Assembly (NCBI RefSeq): GCF_001591545.1
Contig: NZ_BCVC01000004.1
Span: 173,385 to 237,384, forward strand
DNA: 64,000 nucleotides
Source: Lederbergia lenta NBRC 16444
Lineage (GTDB): Bacteria; Bacillota; Bacilli; Bacillales; Bacillaceae_C
Reading direction: 5' to 3'
This document shows, piece after piece, positions 21,718-30,189 of the stretch. Each line of letters starts with the position of its first letter. The stretch's first letter is position 1. The notes under the pieces were generated by a model. The model was given only the letters and a program-made list of their open reading frames with translations. It was not told the DNA's origin and ran no database searches. The translations under genes were made by a program, and so were the position numbers.

Positions 21718-21797
21718 AGAATATTGTATCATTTTCCGAACCAGCCCCTATTTCAGGAGCTGGTTTTTTAGACATGCGTGAAATTGGGATCCAAAAA
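21718..21797 (+). terminator. MMPL terminator, right copy of the duplicated segment
   Basis: AACCAGC at 21739 and GCTGGTT at 21759-21765 with six T. Sequence from AGAATAT through CGAACCAGCC-CTATTT and CGTGAAAT-GGG matches the segment after tdk. The rest of the gap to prfA holds only its promoter. Confidence 0.85.
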
Positions 21798-21852
21798 CCA
21801 AGTAGTTATCCACTATTAATGCGGCATTTGCTAAAATAAAAATGAAATAACT

Positions 21853-21880
21853 TTGCATTGAAATAAGCGCACGTTATACT
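21853..21880 (+). promoter_or_regulatory. Probable prfA promoter
   Basis: TTGCAT at 21853-21858, a 16-base spacer and TATACT at 21875-21880, about 35 bases before the ribosome site. Confidence 0.55.
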
Positions 21881-21920
21881 ATAGTAGTGCACGTATGCAA
21901 ACTACAGAGGTGAATAAATT

Positions 21921-22991
21921 ATGTTCGACAAATTGCAGTCCGTGGAAGAACGCTACGATAAATTGAATGAGCTTTTGAGTGATCCGAATATTGTCAGTGA
22001 CGCTGAAAAATTAAGGGATTATTCAAAGGAGCAATCTGCCATTGCAGAGACAGTAGAAGTTTACCGCGAATATAAGGAAGTTAAATCTCAATATAAAGAT
22101 GCGAAAGACATGCTTGATGATAAATTAGATGCAGATATGCGTGAAATGGTGAAAGAAGAAATTGGTGAGTTAGAGGATCAAGTAGAGGAATTAGAAGCCC
22201 GTTTGAAAGTTTTACTTGTTCCGAAAGATCCAAATGATGATAAAAACGTTATTATGGAAATTCGTGGTGCAGCTGGTGGAGATGAAGCGGCATTATTTGC
22301 TGGTGATTTATACCGGATGTATAACAGATTTGCCGAGACGCATGGTTGGAAAACAGATGTCATCGAGACGCACTCAACTGGTGTCGGCGGTTATAAAGAA
22401 ATCATTTTCATGATTAATGGAAAAGGCGCTTTTTCGAAGCTGAAATATGAGAATGGCGCCCATCGCGTACAACGTGTACCTGAGACGGAATCAGGTGGCC
22501 GTATTCATACTTCGACAGCAACGGTTGCTGTTCTCCCGGAAGCACAAGAAGTAGAAATTGATTTACATGATAATGATATCCGTGTGGATACATTTGCTTC
22601 AAGCGGACCTGGTGGACAAAGTGTAAACACAACGATGTCAGCTGTGCGTTTGACGCATATGCCTACAGGTGTTGTTGTGTCATGTCAGGATGAAAAGTCG
22701 CAAATTAAAAATAAAGAGAAAGCAATGAAAGTATTGCGTGCGCGTGTATATGATAAATTTCAACAAGAGGCGCAAGCGGAATATGATGCGAACCGTAAAT
22801 CAGCTGTCGGTACAGGTGATCGTTCAGAGCGAATCCGTACGTATAATTTCCCGCAAAATCGAGTGACGGATCACCGGATTGGCTTGACGATTCAAAAGCT
22901 TGATCAAATTTTAGAAGGTAAGCTAGATGAATTCATTGATGCGTTAATAATGGAAGAACAATCAAGTAGACTTGAGAGTGTGGAAGAATAA
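21921..22991 (+). CDS. prfA: Peptide chain release factor 1
   Basis: RF1, 356 residues, which reads UAA/UAG and triggers peptide release. The GGQ motif is at residues 231-233 in [10 protein letters not shown], the target of PrmC methylation; the codon-recognition region lies before it in the family's usual place (the [10 protein letters not shown] segment). The N-terminal helical domain starts [28 protein letters not shown] precedes the ATG. prmC follows after one base, so the two are translationally linked. Confidence 0.97.
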   Translation: MFDKLQSVEERYDKLNELLSDPNIVSDAEKLRDYSKEQSAIAETVEVYREYKEVKSQYKDAKDMLDDKLDADMREMVKEEIGELEDQVEELEARLKVLLVPKDPNDDKNVIMEIRGAAGGDEAALFAGDLYRMYNRFAETHGWKTDVIETHSTGVGGYKEIIFMINGKGAFSKLKYENGAHRVQRVPETESGGRIHTSTATVAVLPEAQEVEIDLHDNDIRVDTFASSGPGGQSVNTTMSAVRLTHMPTGVVVSCQDEKSQIKNKEKAMKVLRARVYDKFQQEAQAEYDANRKSAVGTGDRSERIRTYNFPQNRVTDHRIGLTIQKLDQILEGKLDEFIDALIMEEQSSRLESVEE

Positions 22992-22992
22992 G

Positions 22993-23853
22993 ATGAAGCA
23001 CATGAAACTGTTTGAAGCCCTCAAATGGGCTTCTTCTTTATTAAAGGATCATCATCGTGATGAAAACGCCGGTGAACTATTATTAATGTGGATATTAAAT
23101 ATGAATAGATCACAATTTTACGCTGAGCAGCGGATGGAATTGTCTTATGAAAACTGGGTGCGATTTGAATCGGCAGTTAAAGAGCATGTATCAGGTCGTC
23201 CGATTCAACACATCATTGGTTTTGAAGAGTTTTACGGTCGAAGATTTTTGGTGAATGAAGATGTTCTCATACCCCGACCGGAAACGGAAGAATTAATCGT
23301 TGCTGTTCTAGACAGGCTTAAAACACACTTTGGATCAACGGATAATCTAAAAGCAATCGATATAGGTACTGGAAGTGGTGCGATTGCAGTAACGTTGAAA
23401 TTAGAAGCGCCAAAACTATCAGTAGCTGCTTCTGATCTATCTGACAAAGCTTTAGTCATAGCGAAGAAAAATGCAGCTGATTTAGAGGCTGAAATTGATT
23501 TCAAGCATGGTGATTTACTGCAACCATTTATGAAGACTGGGGAAAAGTTCGATATCATCGTTTCAAACCCACCTTATATACCTACTATAGAAGAAAAAGA
23601 TCTATCGGATGTCGTCCGCGATCATGAACCAAATAGCGCATTATTTGGTGGTATCGATGGATTGGATTTTTATCGAAGGTTTGCAAATGATTTACCGAAA
23701 GTAATAAGTGGGACCGCATTGGTAGGATTTGAAATTGGTGCAGGTCAAGGAGAGGCAGTTGCTGGTTTAATGCGCACTGCTTTTCCAAATGGTCAAACAG
23801 AAATTATCTACGATATTAATGGGAAAGATAGAATTGTTCTGACACGAATATAA
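22993..23853 (+). CDS. prmC: Peptide chain release factor N5-glutamine methyltransferase
   Basis: SAM-dependent enzyme of 286 residues that methylates the GGQ glutamine of release factors. The SAM-binding motif is IDIGTGSGAIAVTL and the catalytic NPPY motif starts at Asn192. The start lies one base after the prfA stop; the GGAAG inside the end of prfA gives 6-base spacing to the ATG at 22993. A second ATG at 23002 is also possible. The gene order prfA-prmC puts enzyme and substrate in one operon. Confidence 0.95.
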   Translation: MKHMKLFEALKWASSLLKDHHRDENAGELLLMWILNMNRSQFYAEQRMELSYENWVRFESAVKEHVSGRPIQHIIGFEEFYGRRFLVNEDVLIPRPETEELIVAVLDRLKTHFGSTDNLKAIDIGTGSGAIAVTLKLEAPKLSVAASDLSDKALVIAKKNAADLEAEIDFKHGDLLQPFMKTGEKFDIIVSNPPYIPTIEEKDLSDVVRDHEPNSALFGGIDGLDFYRRFANDLPKVISGTALVGFEIGAGQGEAVAGLMRTAFPNGQTEIIYDINGKDRIVLTRI

Positions 23854-23960
23854 ATGGCTCATTGCCCTATCGCGTTATAAGGAAAGGGAAAAGTATTTTT
23901 CTTTCTGTTTAAAAAAATGATCCCTTGTCCATACTGCCTTATAAGAGGGGGCAGATGGAT

Positions 23961-24746
23961 ATGTTAAATGATATGAAACAAGGATTCTATCAAAAAAATA
24001 TTGCGTGGTTATATATATTTGTTTTAGTAATAGGAACAGTTATTAGTGTTGTTACGCCGAAACAAGAAATTGCATCAGCTGACGAAGCGGTAGTCATCCC
24101 AGAAGAGGCGATTCGCTTAAGAATACTTGCGAATAGTGATAGCGAGCAAGACCAAGAGGTAAAGCGAGCCATTCGTGATGCTGTCAATGTGGAAATCACC
24201 AATTGGGTGCAAGATTTAACATCTATTGATACGGCGCGCGATGTGATTACTTCACAGTTACAGGAAGTAGAGGAAATAGCTAGACAAGAACTTGCGCAGA
24301 TGGGATTGGATTATTCCGTAAAAGTTGAATTTGGGGATGTAGAATTTCCTGCTAAGTTATATGGTCAATTTCTTTATCCGGCAGGCACATACGAAGCAAT
24401 ATTAATTACACTAGGTGAAGGCAGTGGCGCTAATTGGTGGTGCGTATTATTTCCGCCCTTATGTTTTCTAGACTTTTCAAATGGCTTAGCTGTAGGACCA
24501 GGATTTGATGATTCGGAGGAATCGGTTGAAACGAAAGATACGGAAGAAACAAAAGATATAGGGGACGCAAAAGAGGAAAAAGGAAAAATAGAGACCGGTC
24601 AACCTAATGTGGATAAGGAAAGCGATACTGTGGAAAAACCAAAAAAGACGCAAACTGAAGAGCAATCCGCACCATTAGTCGTAGATGATGAACAAAAAGT
24701 AGAAGTCCGGTTTTTCTTATCAGATCTTTTAGCAAAGATTTTTTAA
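23961..24746 (+). CDS. spoIIR: Stage II sporulation protein R
   Basis: Secreted forespore signal that activates SpoIIGA and hence pro-sigma-E processing in the mother cell. About 261 residues: an N-terminal TM/signal helix (WLYIFVLVIGTVISVVT), the family core IRLRILANSDSEQDQEVKRA and the diagnostic GANWWCVLFPPLCF. A hydrophilic Glu/Lys/Asp-rich linker then precedes a C-terminal VEVRFFLSDLL. AGAGGGGG at 23944-23951 favours the ATG at 23961 (9-base spacing) over that at 23955. Its place after prmC and before ywlC matches B. subtilis. The acidic linker makes it longer than some homologues. Confidence 0.93.
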   Translation: MLNDMKQGFYQKNIAWLYIFVLVIGTVISVVTPKQEIASADEAVVIPEEAIRLRILANSDSEQDQEVKRAIRDAVNVEITNWVQDLTSIDTARDVITSQLQEVEEIARQELAQMGLDYSVKVEFGDVEFPAKLYGQFLYPAGTYEAILITLGEGSGANWWCVLFPPLCFLDFSNGLAVGPGFDDSEESVETKDTEETKDIGDAKEEKGKIETGQPNVDKESDTVEKPKKTQTEEQSAPLVVDDEQKVEVRFFLSDLLAKIF

Positions 24747-25192
24747 TCAAGAAAAGTAAGAGCATCCATTCAACTGGGGTTACAGGAAGTGGTGGTTTTA
24801 GTCGAGGAGCCCATTCTAAAGTCGAAAGTTGCAAAATGGATGAACCTTTATCCACATTGGGGATATTATCTTTTTCACAAGACTGATTCTCGTTATATCC
24901 ACAATATAGTCCATCTATTCACATAGAAGCTGTGATTAATGGAAAAGCTTTCAAGTTATACACAAAAAAACGAGAAGTTATTAACAAAAACAAGGTACTT
25001 ATTAACAATTTGTGTATAACTAAGAAAGGTTTTTCTAGGGGGAAATGAAAAACGGATTGCGAAATTTGTAGAAACATAGTATTTATCATATATTATAAAA
25101 TTATTAACAAGTAATAGGAACGAGGCATTTATAATGAAAACTATTCACTGGATTGTGGATAAGCTTGAGGATAACATATCCACTTATCCACA
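24608..25192. promoter_or_regulatory. DnaA-box cluster between spoIIR and ywlC
   Basis: Perfect boxes TTATCCACA or its complement at 24608-24616 (minus, inside spoIIR), 24848-24856 (plus), 25154-25162 (minus) and 25184-25192 (plus, both inside ywlC). TTATACACA variants occur at 24956-24964 (plus) and 25011-25019 (minus), and ATATCCACA at 24895-24903. TTATTAACA is repeated three times between them. The gap 24747-25133 has no gene. Confidence 0.75.
24750..24812 (+). repeat. Possible degenerate fragment of repeat family 1
   Basis: AAGAAAAGTAAGAGC at its left and ACAGGAAGTGGTGGTTTTAG then TCGAGGA at its right resemble the AGAAAAGCGGAAGCGCC start and the ACAGGACGTGGCGGTTTTAG-TCGAG core of the family 1 element. 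The intervening part is not conserved. Confidence 0.35.
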
Positions 25193-26210
25193 AATCACAG
25201 AAGCGGCACAGTTTTTGAGTGATAATGAAGTGATTGCCTTTCCGACGGAAACAGTTTATGGTCTCGGAGCAAATGCAAAATCAGATGAGGCAATTGCTAA
25301 AATATTTGCGGCCAAGGGTAGACCCTCTGATAATCCACTGATTGTCCACATATCAACAGTTACTCAGCTTCATGAGTTAACAGATCATATTTCTGAACAG
25401 GCTAAACTGTTAATAAAGATATTTTGGCCAGGGCCACTTACGATTATTTTTCCAAAAAAAGAGCATTCCGTTTCTAAACTTGTGACAGCTGGGTTGGAAA
25501 CTGTAGCTGTCCGCATGCCGGATCATCCAATTGCTCTTGATTTAATTTCTGCGTCTGGCCTACCGATTGCGGCACCTAGTGCGAACCGATCGGGCAAACC
25601 TAGTCCGACCACTGCGGATCATGTATTTTCAGATTTAAACGGTAGAATTGCGGGAATTGTCGATGGAGGAATGACGGGGGTAGGAGTGGAGTCTACTGTC
25701 ATTGATTGCACAGGGGAAATACCGGTTATACTTAGGCCTGGCGGTGTATCGCAGGAAGAAATAGAAGCTGTGATTGGGAAGGTAAGAGTTGATCAAGCGC
25801 TGATAAATCAAGATGAAAAACCAAAATCACCGGGAATGAAATATACACACTATGCACCGGCTGCACCATTGTACTTAGTGGATGGAGAGCAGAAGTGGGT
25901 TCAGGGATTGATTAATCAGAAACAGGCAACAGGTCAGAGAGTAGGTATGCTTACTACAAATGAATCTGCGTCCATATATAAAGCGGATTATGTGCTAGCT
26001 TGTGGAAGTAAAAATGATTTAAAAACAGTGGCGCATGAGCTATATAATACATTGCGTGCTTTTGATGAAAGGAAGCCAGACCTCATTTTTGCGGAAGTGT
26101 TTCCTAGAATTGGTTTAGGTACTGCGTTAATGAATCGCTTAGAAAAAGCAGCAGGGCATAAATGGATCAGACAAATAGATGCTGATGATCCGAATCATAT
26201 TCAATATTAG
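25134..26210 (+). CDS. ywlC: Threonylcarbamoyl-AMP synthase (Sua5 type)
   Basis: Makes threonylcarbamoyl-AMP from threonine, bicarbonate and ATP for the t6A37 tRNA modification. 358 residues: the YrdC domain (FPTETVYGLGANA, KGRPSDNPLIVHI, SANRSGKPSPTTADHV) followed by the C-terminal Sua5 domain after the linker SPGMKYTHYAP. This is the long Sua5 form rather than the single-domain TsaC form. ATG at 25134 follows AACGAGG. Its 5' end contains two perfect DnaA boxes; the B. subtilis homologue is, as I recall, one of the chromosomal DnaA-box-cluster sites. Confidence 0.95.
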   Translation: MKTIHWIVDKLEDNISTYPQITEAAQFLSDNEVIAFPTETVYGLGANAKSDEAIAKIFAAKGRPSDNPLIVHISTVTQLHELTDHISEQAKLLIKIFWPGPLTIIFPKKEHSVSKLVTAGLETVAVRMPDHPIALDLISASGLPIAAPSANRSGKPSPTTADHVFSDLNGRIAGIVDGGMTGVGVESTVIDCTGEIPVILRPGGVSQEEIEAVIGKVRVDQALINQDEKPKSPGMKYTHYAPAAPLYLVDGEQKWVQGLINQKQATGQRVGMLTTNESASIYKADYVLACGSKNDLKTVAHELYNTLRAFDERKPDLIFAEVFPRIGLGTALMNRLEKAAGHKWIRQIDADDPNHIQY

Positions 26211-26240
26211 ATTAATATAGTATATTATTAGTCTAATATT
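26203..26240. other. A/T-rich nested inverted repeat over the ywlC stop
   Basis: Outer arms AATATTAGA and TCTAATATT are perfect; inner arms TAATATA and TATATTA are too. It overlaps the ywlC stop codon and could be a terminator or an operator for mntP. Confidence 0.45.
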
Positions 26241-26300
26241 AAATTCTCCCACATATATTCCCTAAAGGCATGTCCTAAGGGGAAGGGAGAAGGGTATTTG

Positions 26301-26846
26301 GTGCTTCCGAAATTAATCACACTGTTGATTATGGCTTTTGCAATTGCAATGGATGCATTTTCAGTGGCATTAGGCATAGGTACTTATAAGCTTAGAATCC
26401 GGCAAATCTTTTACATAGGGCTGACAGTGGGACTGTTTCATATGATCCTACCTTTAGTCGGAATTTTTGCTGGACATTTATTGTCTGAAACATTTGGACA
26501 AATTAGTGCTTATGTTGGTGGGGCCCTTTTAATTTGTATCGGTTTGCAAATGGTCATTGCCTGTTTTCTAAATGGAAAATCTTCTGTCCCACTCCCAGTT
26601 GGCTGGGGTCTATTGTTATTTTCGCTAATTATAAGTCTCGATAGTTTTTCAGCAGGATTAAGCCTTGGGATGTTTGGTGTCAGGGCGGCAGCGACCGTTA
26701 TTTGTTTCGGGATAGTTGCTACTTTTTTAACGTGGTCTGGACTAGTAATTGGTCGTAAATTTCAAAATTTACTAGGGGTATATGGAGAATTATTAGGCGG
26801 TTTTATATTAGTCATTTTTGGATTAAAATTACTATTACCATTATAA
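26301..26846 (+). CDS. mntP: Putative manganese efflux pump MntP
   Basis: About 181 residues with six predicted TM segments in two related halves. The family's acidic membrane motifs are visible: MAFAIAMDAFSVALGIG in helix 1 and SLIISLDSFSAGLSLGMFG in helix 4, whose Asp residues are thought to bind Mn2+. GGGAGAAGGG at 26285-26294 suits the GTG at 26301 better than the TTG at 26298. It corresponds to B. subtilis YwlD. I looked for a yybP-ykoY Mn riboswitch in the short leader and did not see one. Confidence 0.9.
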   Translation: MLPKLITLLIMAFAIAMDAFSVALGIGTYKLRIRQIFYIGLTVGLFHMILPLVGIFAGHLLSETFGQISAYVGGALLICIGLQMVIACFLNGKSSVPLPVGWGLLLFSLIISLDSFSAGLSLGMFGVRAAATVICFGIVATFLTWSGLVIGRKFQNLLGVYGELLGGFILVIFGLKLLLPL

Positions 26847-26850
26847 TGAC

Positions 26851-26886
26851 AGACAGCGGGAGGTTTTTGCGACGCTGTCTTTTTTT
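26851..26886 (+). terminator. mntP terminator
   Basis: AGACAGCG and CGCTGTCT arms with a 14-base loop followed by six or more T. Confidence 0.92.
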
Positions 26887-26975
26887 GTACACACTTTTTT
26901 CAGAATATATCGAGGAATGGACTTTAGTCCTAATGAAACATGTATTATAATGGAAGAATGAGGAGGATTTTTACA

Positions 26976-27401
26976 TTGAATATTTTATTTGTATGTACAG
27001 GAAATACGTGCCGAAGTCCAATGGCAGAGGCTATTTATAACCATTTACTTCCGGGTGATACAGCGAAATCCGCAGGAGTATTTGCTGATGAGGGGGCAAA
27101 TGCCGCATCAAATACAGTGAAGATTTTACAGGAAAAAGGAATTATGATAGATCATATGTCCCGATCATTAGAAGAGGAACATGTTAATTGGGCGACGCTT
27201 ATACTTACAATGACATCAGGACATAAAGCATTAGTGGTGAACAAATTCCCTTGGGCGGCAGATAAAATATTTACAATGAAAGAATACGTGAACGGCAATC
27301 ATGAGGACCTTGATGTTAACGATCCATATGGTGGAGACATGGATGTGTACAGAGCAACTTATACAGAACTACATGGGTTAATAAAGAAAATGTCAGAGTA
27401 A
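26976..27401 (+). CDS. ywlE: Protein arginine phosphatase YwlE
   Basis: Low-molecular-weight phosphatase fold, 141 residues. The P-loop Cys7-x5-Arg13 reads CTGNTCRS at the very N-terminus, and Thr11 is the residue that distinguishes arginine phosphatases from tyrosine phosphatases in B. subtilis YwlE, at the same number. The general-acid Asp lies in DPYGG near the C-terminus. AGGAGG at 26961-26966 sets the start at the TTG 26976; the longer frame from 26940 is unlikely. It should reverse McsB protein arginine phosphorylation in the stress response. Confidence 0.93.
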   Translation: MNILFVCTGNTCRSPMAEAIYNHLLPGDTAKSAGVFADEGANAASNTVKILQEKGIMIDHMSRSLEEEHVNWATLILTMTSGHKALVVNKFPWAADKIFTMKEYVNGNHEDLDVNDPYGGDMDVYRATYTELHGLIKKMSE

Positions 27402-27423
27402 TTTACATGTAGGGGAAGGATCG

Positions 27424-28716
27424 ATGAAGATGAAAAAGAGAAAGTATAAGTTTGGGCTTCAGAAAAAATTAGTCATTTTTACGATAATGCTCGCACTTAT
27501 TACTTATTCAACAAGTGCGCTATTTCTTTATATTGTATATCCTTATGTCACCAATTACATAAGTCAACAAGCCTTTACCATTTTAACATTGTTAATGGGA
27601 ATAATTTGGTCAGGTATTCTGGCCTATGCGGCAGCGAGTATGATTATCAGGCCGTTACAGCGCTTGGAGCAGGCGGTCGTGCAAGCAGGTGAAGGGGATA
27701 TTGAAACAGATGTAGATGTAAAAGAAGTCGATGATGAAATAAATTCTCTGGGACGGGCTTTTAATGTAATGCTTGGAAATCTGAGAGAGATGATCCATCA
27801 TATTGATGATAATTTTAATAAAACGAATGAAAATGTCATTGCTATTTCGCAAAAATCAAAGCAAGCTGCTGAGGAATCTGAAAATGCCTCGCATACGATG
27901 GGAGAAATTTCTTCCGGAGCGGAAAGTTCTGCTGCTGCAATTCAATCGACAGCTGAATCTGTGGAGGATATCAGTGGTCTGGCGTTAGAAGTACAAGAGA
28001 AAGCGAAGGAATCTGAAAAAATGTCAACGGCTATGGTAGACGAGCTGTTGGATAGTAAACAAATTGTTCAATCGCTTGTAGATGGAATTGAGCGGCTCGC
28101 AGCAGAAAATCATACATCGTTAAAATCAGTACGCAAACTTGAAGGACATGCAAAGGAAGTAGAGCAGATTATTAAGTTAGTAGGAGATATTGCTAATCAA
28201 ACGAATCTCCTTGCATTAAATGCTTCTATTGAAGCGGCGAGAGCAGGTGAGCATGGGCAAGGCTTTGCTGTCGTGGCAGAAGAAGTAAGAAAATTGGCTG
28301 ATGAAAGTGCGACAGCGGTACAAGGCATTTCGGGATTGATCCAAAACATTCAATTAGAAGTAGGGAATGTTGTTGTGCAAATGTCCAACCAAGCTCAATC
28401 GGCTAACGAGGAAGCGTTAAAAGGAACAAAAACAAATGGAGTCATTGAAGAAATGACGACTACGATCCACCAAGTTGCTTCCTCTGTTCAAAGTATTTCA
28501 GGATTGGTTGATAAGCAAATGGAGAGTGTGCAAAAAACGTCTATCCAGTCGCAGGAAGTCGCAGCCATCGCAGAAGAAACATCAGCGGGCGCAGAAGAGG
28601 TCGCTAGAAAGTCAATAGAACAAGCATCAGATATGGAAGAAATAGACGCCCTTGCAGAGCAACTTAAACATCAAGCTAGCATATTAAAAGACACAATCAC
28701 AAGATTCCATATATAA
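27424..28716 (+). CDS. Methyl-accepting chemotaxis protein without external sensor domain
   Basis: 430 residues. Two TM helices near residues 17-36 and 44-66 are joined by only a few residues, so there is no extracytoplasmic ligand domain. A HAMP domain follows ([19 protein letters not shown] to about residue 120), then a long coiled-coil signalling domain with the CheA/CheW hairpin tip [37 protein letters not shown]. The ATG at 27430 is an equally good start. It lies between ywlE and rpiB, where B. subtilis has no gene. It may sense membrane state or an internal signal; the ligand is unknown. Confidence 0.93.
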   Translation: MKMKKRKYKFGLQKKLVIFTIMLALITYSTSALFLYIVYPYVTNYISQQAFTILTLLMGIIWSGILAYAAASMIIRPLQRLEQAVVQAGEGDIETDVDVKEVDDEINSLGRAFNVMLGNLREMIHHIDDNFNKTNENVIAISQKSKQAAEESENASHTMGEISSGAESSAAAIQSTAESVEDISGLALEVQEKAKESEKMSTAMVDELLDSKQIVQSLVDGIERLAAENHTSLKSVRKLEGHAKEVEQIIKLVGDIANQTNLLALNASIEAARAGEHGQGFAVVAEEVRKLADESATAVQGISGLIQNIQLEVGNVVVQMSNQAQSANEEALKGTKTNGVIEEMTTTIHQVASSVQSISGLVDKQMESVQKTSIQSQEVAAIAEETSAGAEEVARKSIEQASDMEEIDALAEQLKHQASILKDTITRFHI

Positions 28717-28753
28717 TGGGGACAAGGTATTTTGGGACCTAGTCCCATTTTTT
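28715..28753 (+). terminator. Terminator after the chemotaxis gene
   Basis: ATGGGGAC..AGTCCCAT with an inner AGGT/ACCT pairing and a T6 run. Confidence 0.8.
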
Positions 28754-28772
28754 AATTAGAGGAGGCATAAAC

Positions 28773-29216
28773 ATGAAGGTGGCATTGGCGTCTGACCATG
28801 GTGGCATACGGATTCGTGAGGAAATTAAAAGTTTATTAGAAGAAAAGGGAATAGAATATGAGGATTTTGGCTGTGACTGTGAAAGTTCAGTCGACTATCC
28901 TGACTACGCTGTTCCAGTTGCTGAAAAAGTAGCAAAAGGTGAATTTGATCGTGGAATTTTAATATGCGGAACAGGTATTGGTATGAGTATTTCAGCTAAT
29001 AAGGTAAAAGGAATTCGTTGTGCACTTGCTCATGACGTATTTAGTGCAAGAATGACAAGGCTTCACAATAATACGAATGTGCTAGCGATGGGAGAACGTG
29101 TAATTGGGATTGGTCTTGCACTTGAAATTGCTAAGACATGGCTTGAAACAGAATTCGAAGGCGGTCGTCATCAAACGAGAATTGGAAAAATTAGCGAATA
29201 CGAAGAATCAAAATAA
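28773..29216 (+). CDS. rpiB: Ribose-5-phosphate isomerase B
   Basis: RpiB/LacAB family enzyme of 147 residues interconverting ribulose-5-P and ribose-5-P. SDHGG near residue 8 binds the sugar; the active-site Cys is in LICGTGIGMSISANK; HDVFSARMTRLHNNTNVLAMG follows. AGAGGAGG precedes the ATG. This is B. subtilis ywlF. Alone in the pentose pathway here, it may be the organism's main isomerase. Confidence 0.95.
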   Translation: MKVALASDHGGIRIREEIKSLLEEKGIEYEDFGCDCESSVDYPDYAVPVAEKVAKGEFDRGILICGTGIGMSISANKVKGIRCALAHDVFSARMTRLHNNTNVLAMGERVIGIGLALEIAKTWLETEFEGGRHQTRIGKISEYEESK

Positions 29217-29228
29217 ACCTTTTAAAAA

Positions 29229-29276
29229 TCGAGGCACAAGGCCAATCCTAATCTTTGGAATTGACTTGTGCCTCGA
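29229..29276. terminator. Long hairpin after rpiB
   Basis: TCGAGGCACAAG and its perfect complement, with an inner CCAATCC/GGAATTG pairing. No T-run follows, so it may stabilise the 3' end rather than terminate strongly. Confidence 0.55.
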
Positions 29277-29433
29277 GTAGTAAAAGTATGGTTATATTTT
29301 CTGTTTTCTAGGATTTCATCTAAAAGATAGTTGCTTTTGAATAGTATGAAAAACTACTATATATGTACCGAGCTACAGGCTAAATAAAAATAATCTATAT
29401 GAATTGAGCAGCCTTCAAAAGGAAGTGAGTATC

Positions 29434-29976
29434 ATGCAAATGGAAAAATTACGTGAAGAAATGCGATCGATTATGAGGGGTTGTCAAGAGCAAATAAAGT
29501 TAGCACCTGGCAGTGTTCTTGTTGTTGGTTGTTCCACATCGGAAGTCGCAGGCGCGAAGATAGGTACATCTGGAACGTTAGAAGTAGCTGCATTGATTTA
29601 TGAAGAATTAAAAAGGTATGCGGACAATGAACATATTCATCTCGCTTTTCAATGCTGTGAACACTTAAATCGAGCGTTAGTTTTGGAAAGGTCTGTAGCA
29701 TTAAGGAAAGCATGGGAAGAAGTTTCAGTGATACCTGCAAGGAATGCTGGAGGAGCCATGGCAACATATGCGTTTAGCCAATTTTCAGATCCAGTAGTGG
29801 TAGAGTGGATCAAAGCAGATGCAGGGATTGATATAGGTGATACTTTTATTGGTATGCATATTAAGCATGTGGCGGTTCCGATTAGAATCGGGCAAAAAGT
29901 ACTTGGCGATGCACATATTACTATTGCTGTAGCAAGACCAAAACTAATTGGTGGAGCAAGGGCAATATATGAATGA
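29434..29976 (+). CDS. ywlG: UPF0340 family protein
   Basis: About 180 residues, TIGR01440/UPF0340 family, conserved between rpiB and glyA in Bacillales; function unknown. Features include [22 protein letters not shown] with a glycine-rich loop, [15 protein letters not shown], and a C-terminal [19 protein letters not shown] choose the ATG at 29434 because AAAAGGA at 29417-29423 gives about 10-base spacing; ATG 29440 and the TTG at 29404 are alternatives. Confidence 0.9.
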   Translation: MQMEKLREEMRSIMRGCQEQIKLAPGSVLVVGCSTSEVAGAKIGTSGTLEVAALIYEELKRYADNEHIHLAFQCCEHLNRALVLERSVALRKAWEEVSVIPARNAGGAMATYAFSQFSDPVVVEWIKADAGIDIGDTFIGMHIKHVAVPIRIGQKVLGDAHITIAVARPKLIGGARAIYE

Positions 29977-30106
29977 AATCGAACAACTGCTTAATATTAA
30001 TTGATAATATCTGGTTGTGAGCGATAGATAATGCCTTAAAACTGAACAATCAACAATGCATTTAATGATAATGTTAAGATTTTGCTATTTATAAAGTGGA
30101 AATACA

Positions 30107-30135
30107 TTGGCAAACATGTCTCTGCATGGTAGAAT
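30107..30135 (+). promoter_or_regulatory. glyA promoter
   Basis: TTGGCA at 30107-30112, 17-base spacer, TAGAAT at 30130-30135, 54 bases before the start codon. I did not find a PurR box (CGAAC motif) near it. Confidence 0.7.
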
Positions 30136-30189
30136 GAAAAAGAATTTTTAATTACGTAAAAAACGGACGATTTGATGAGGGGGAGCGAA

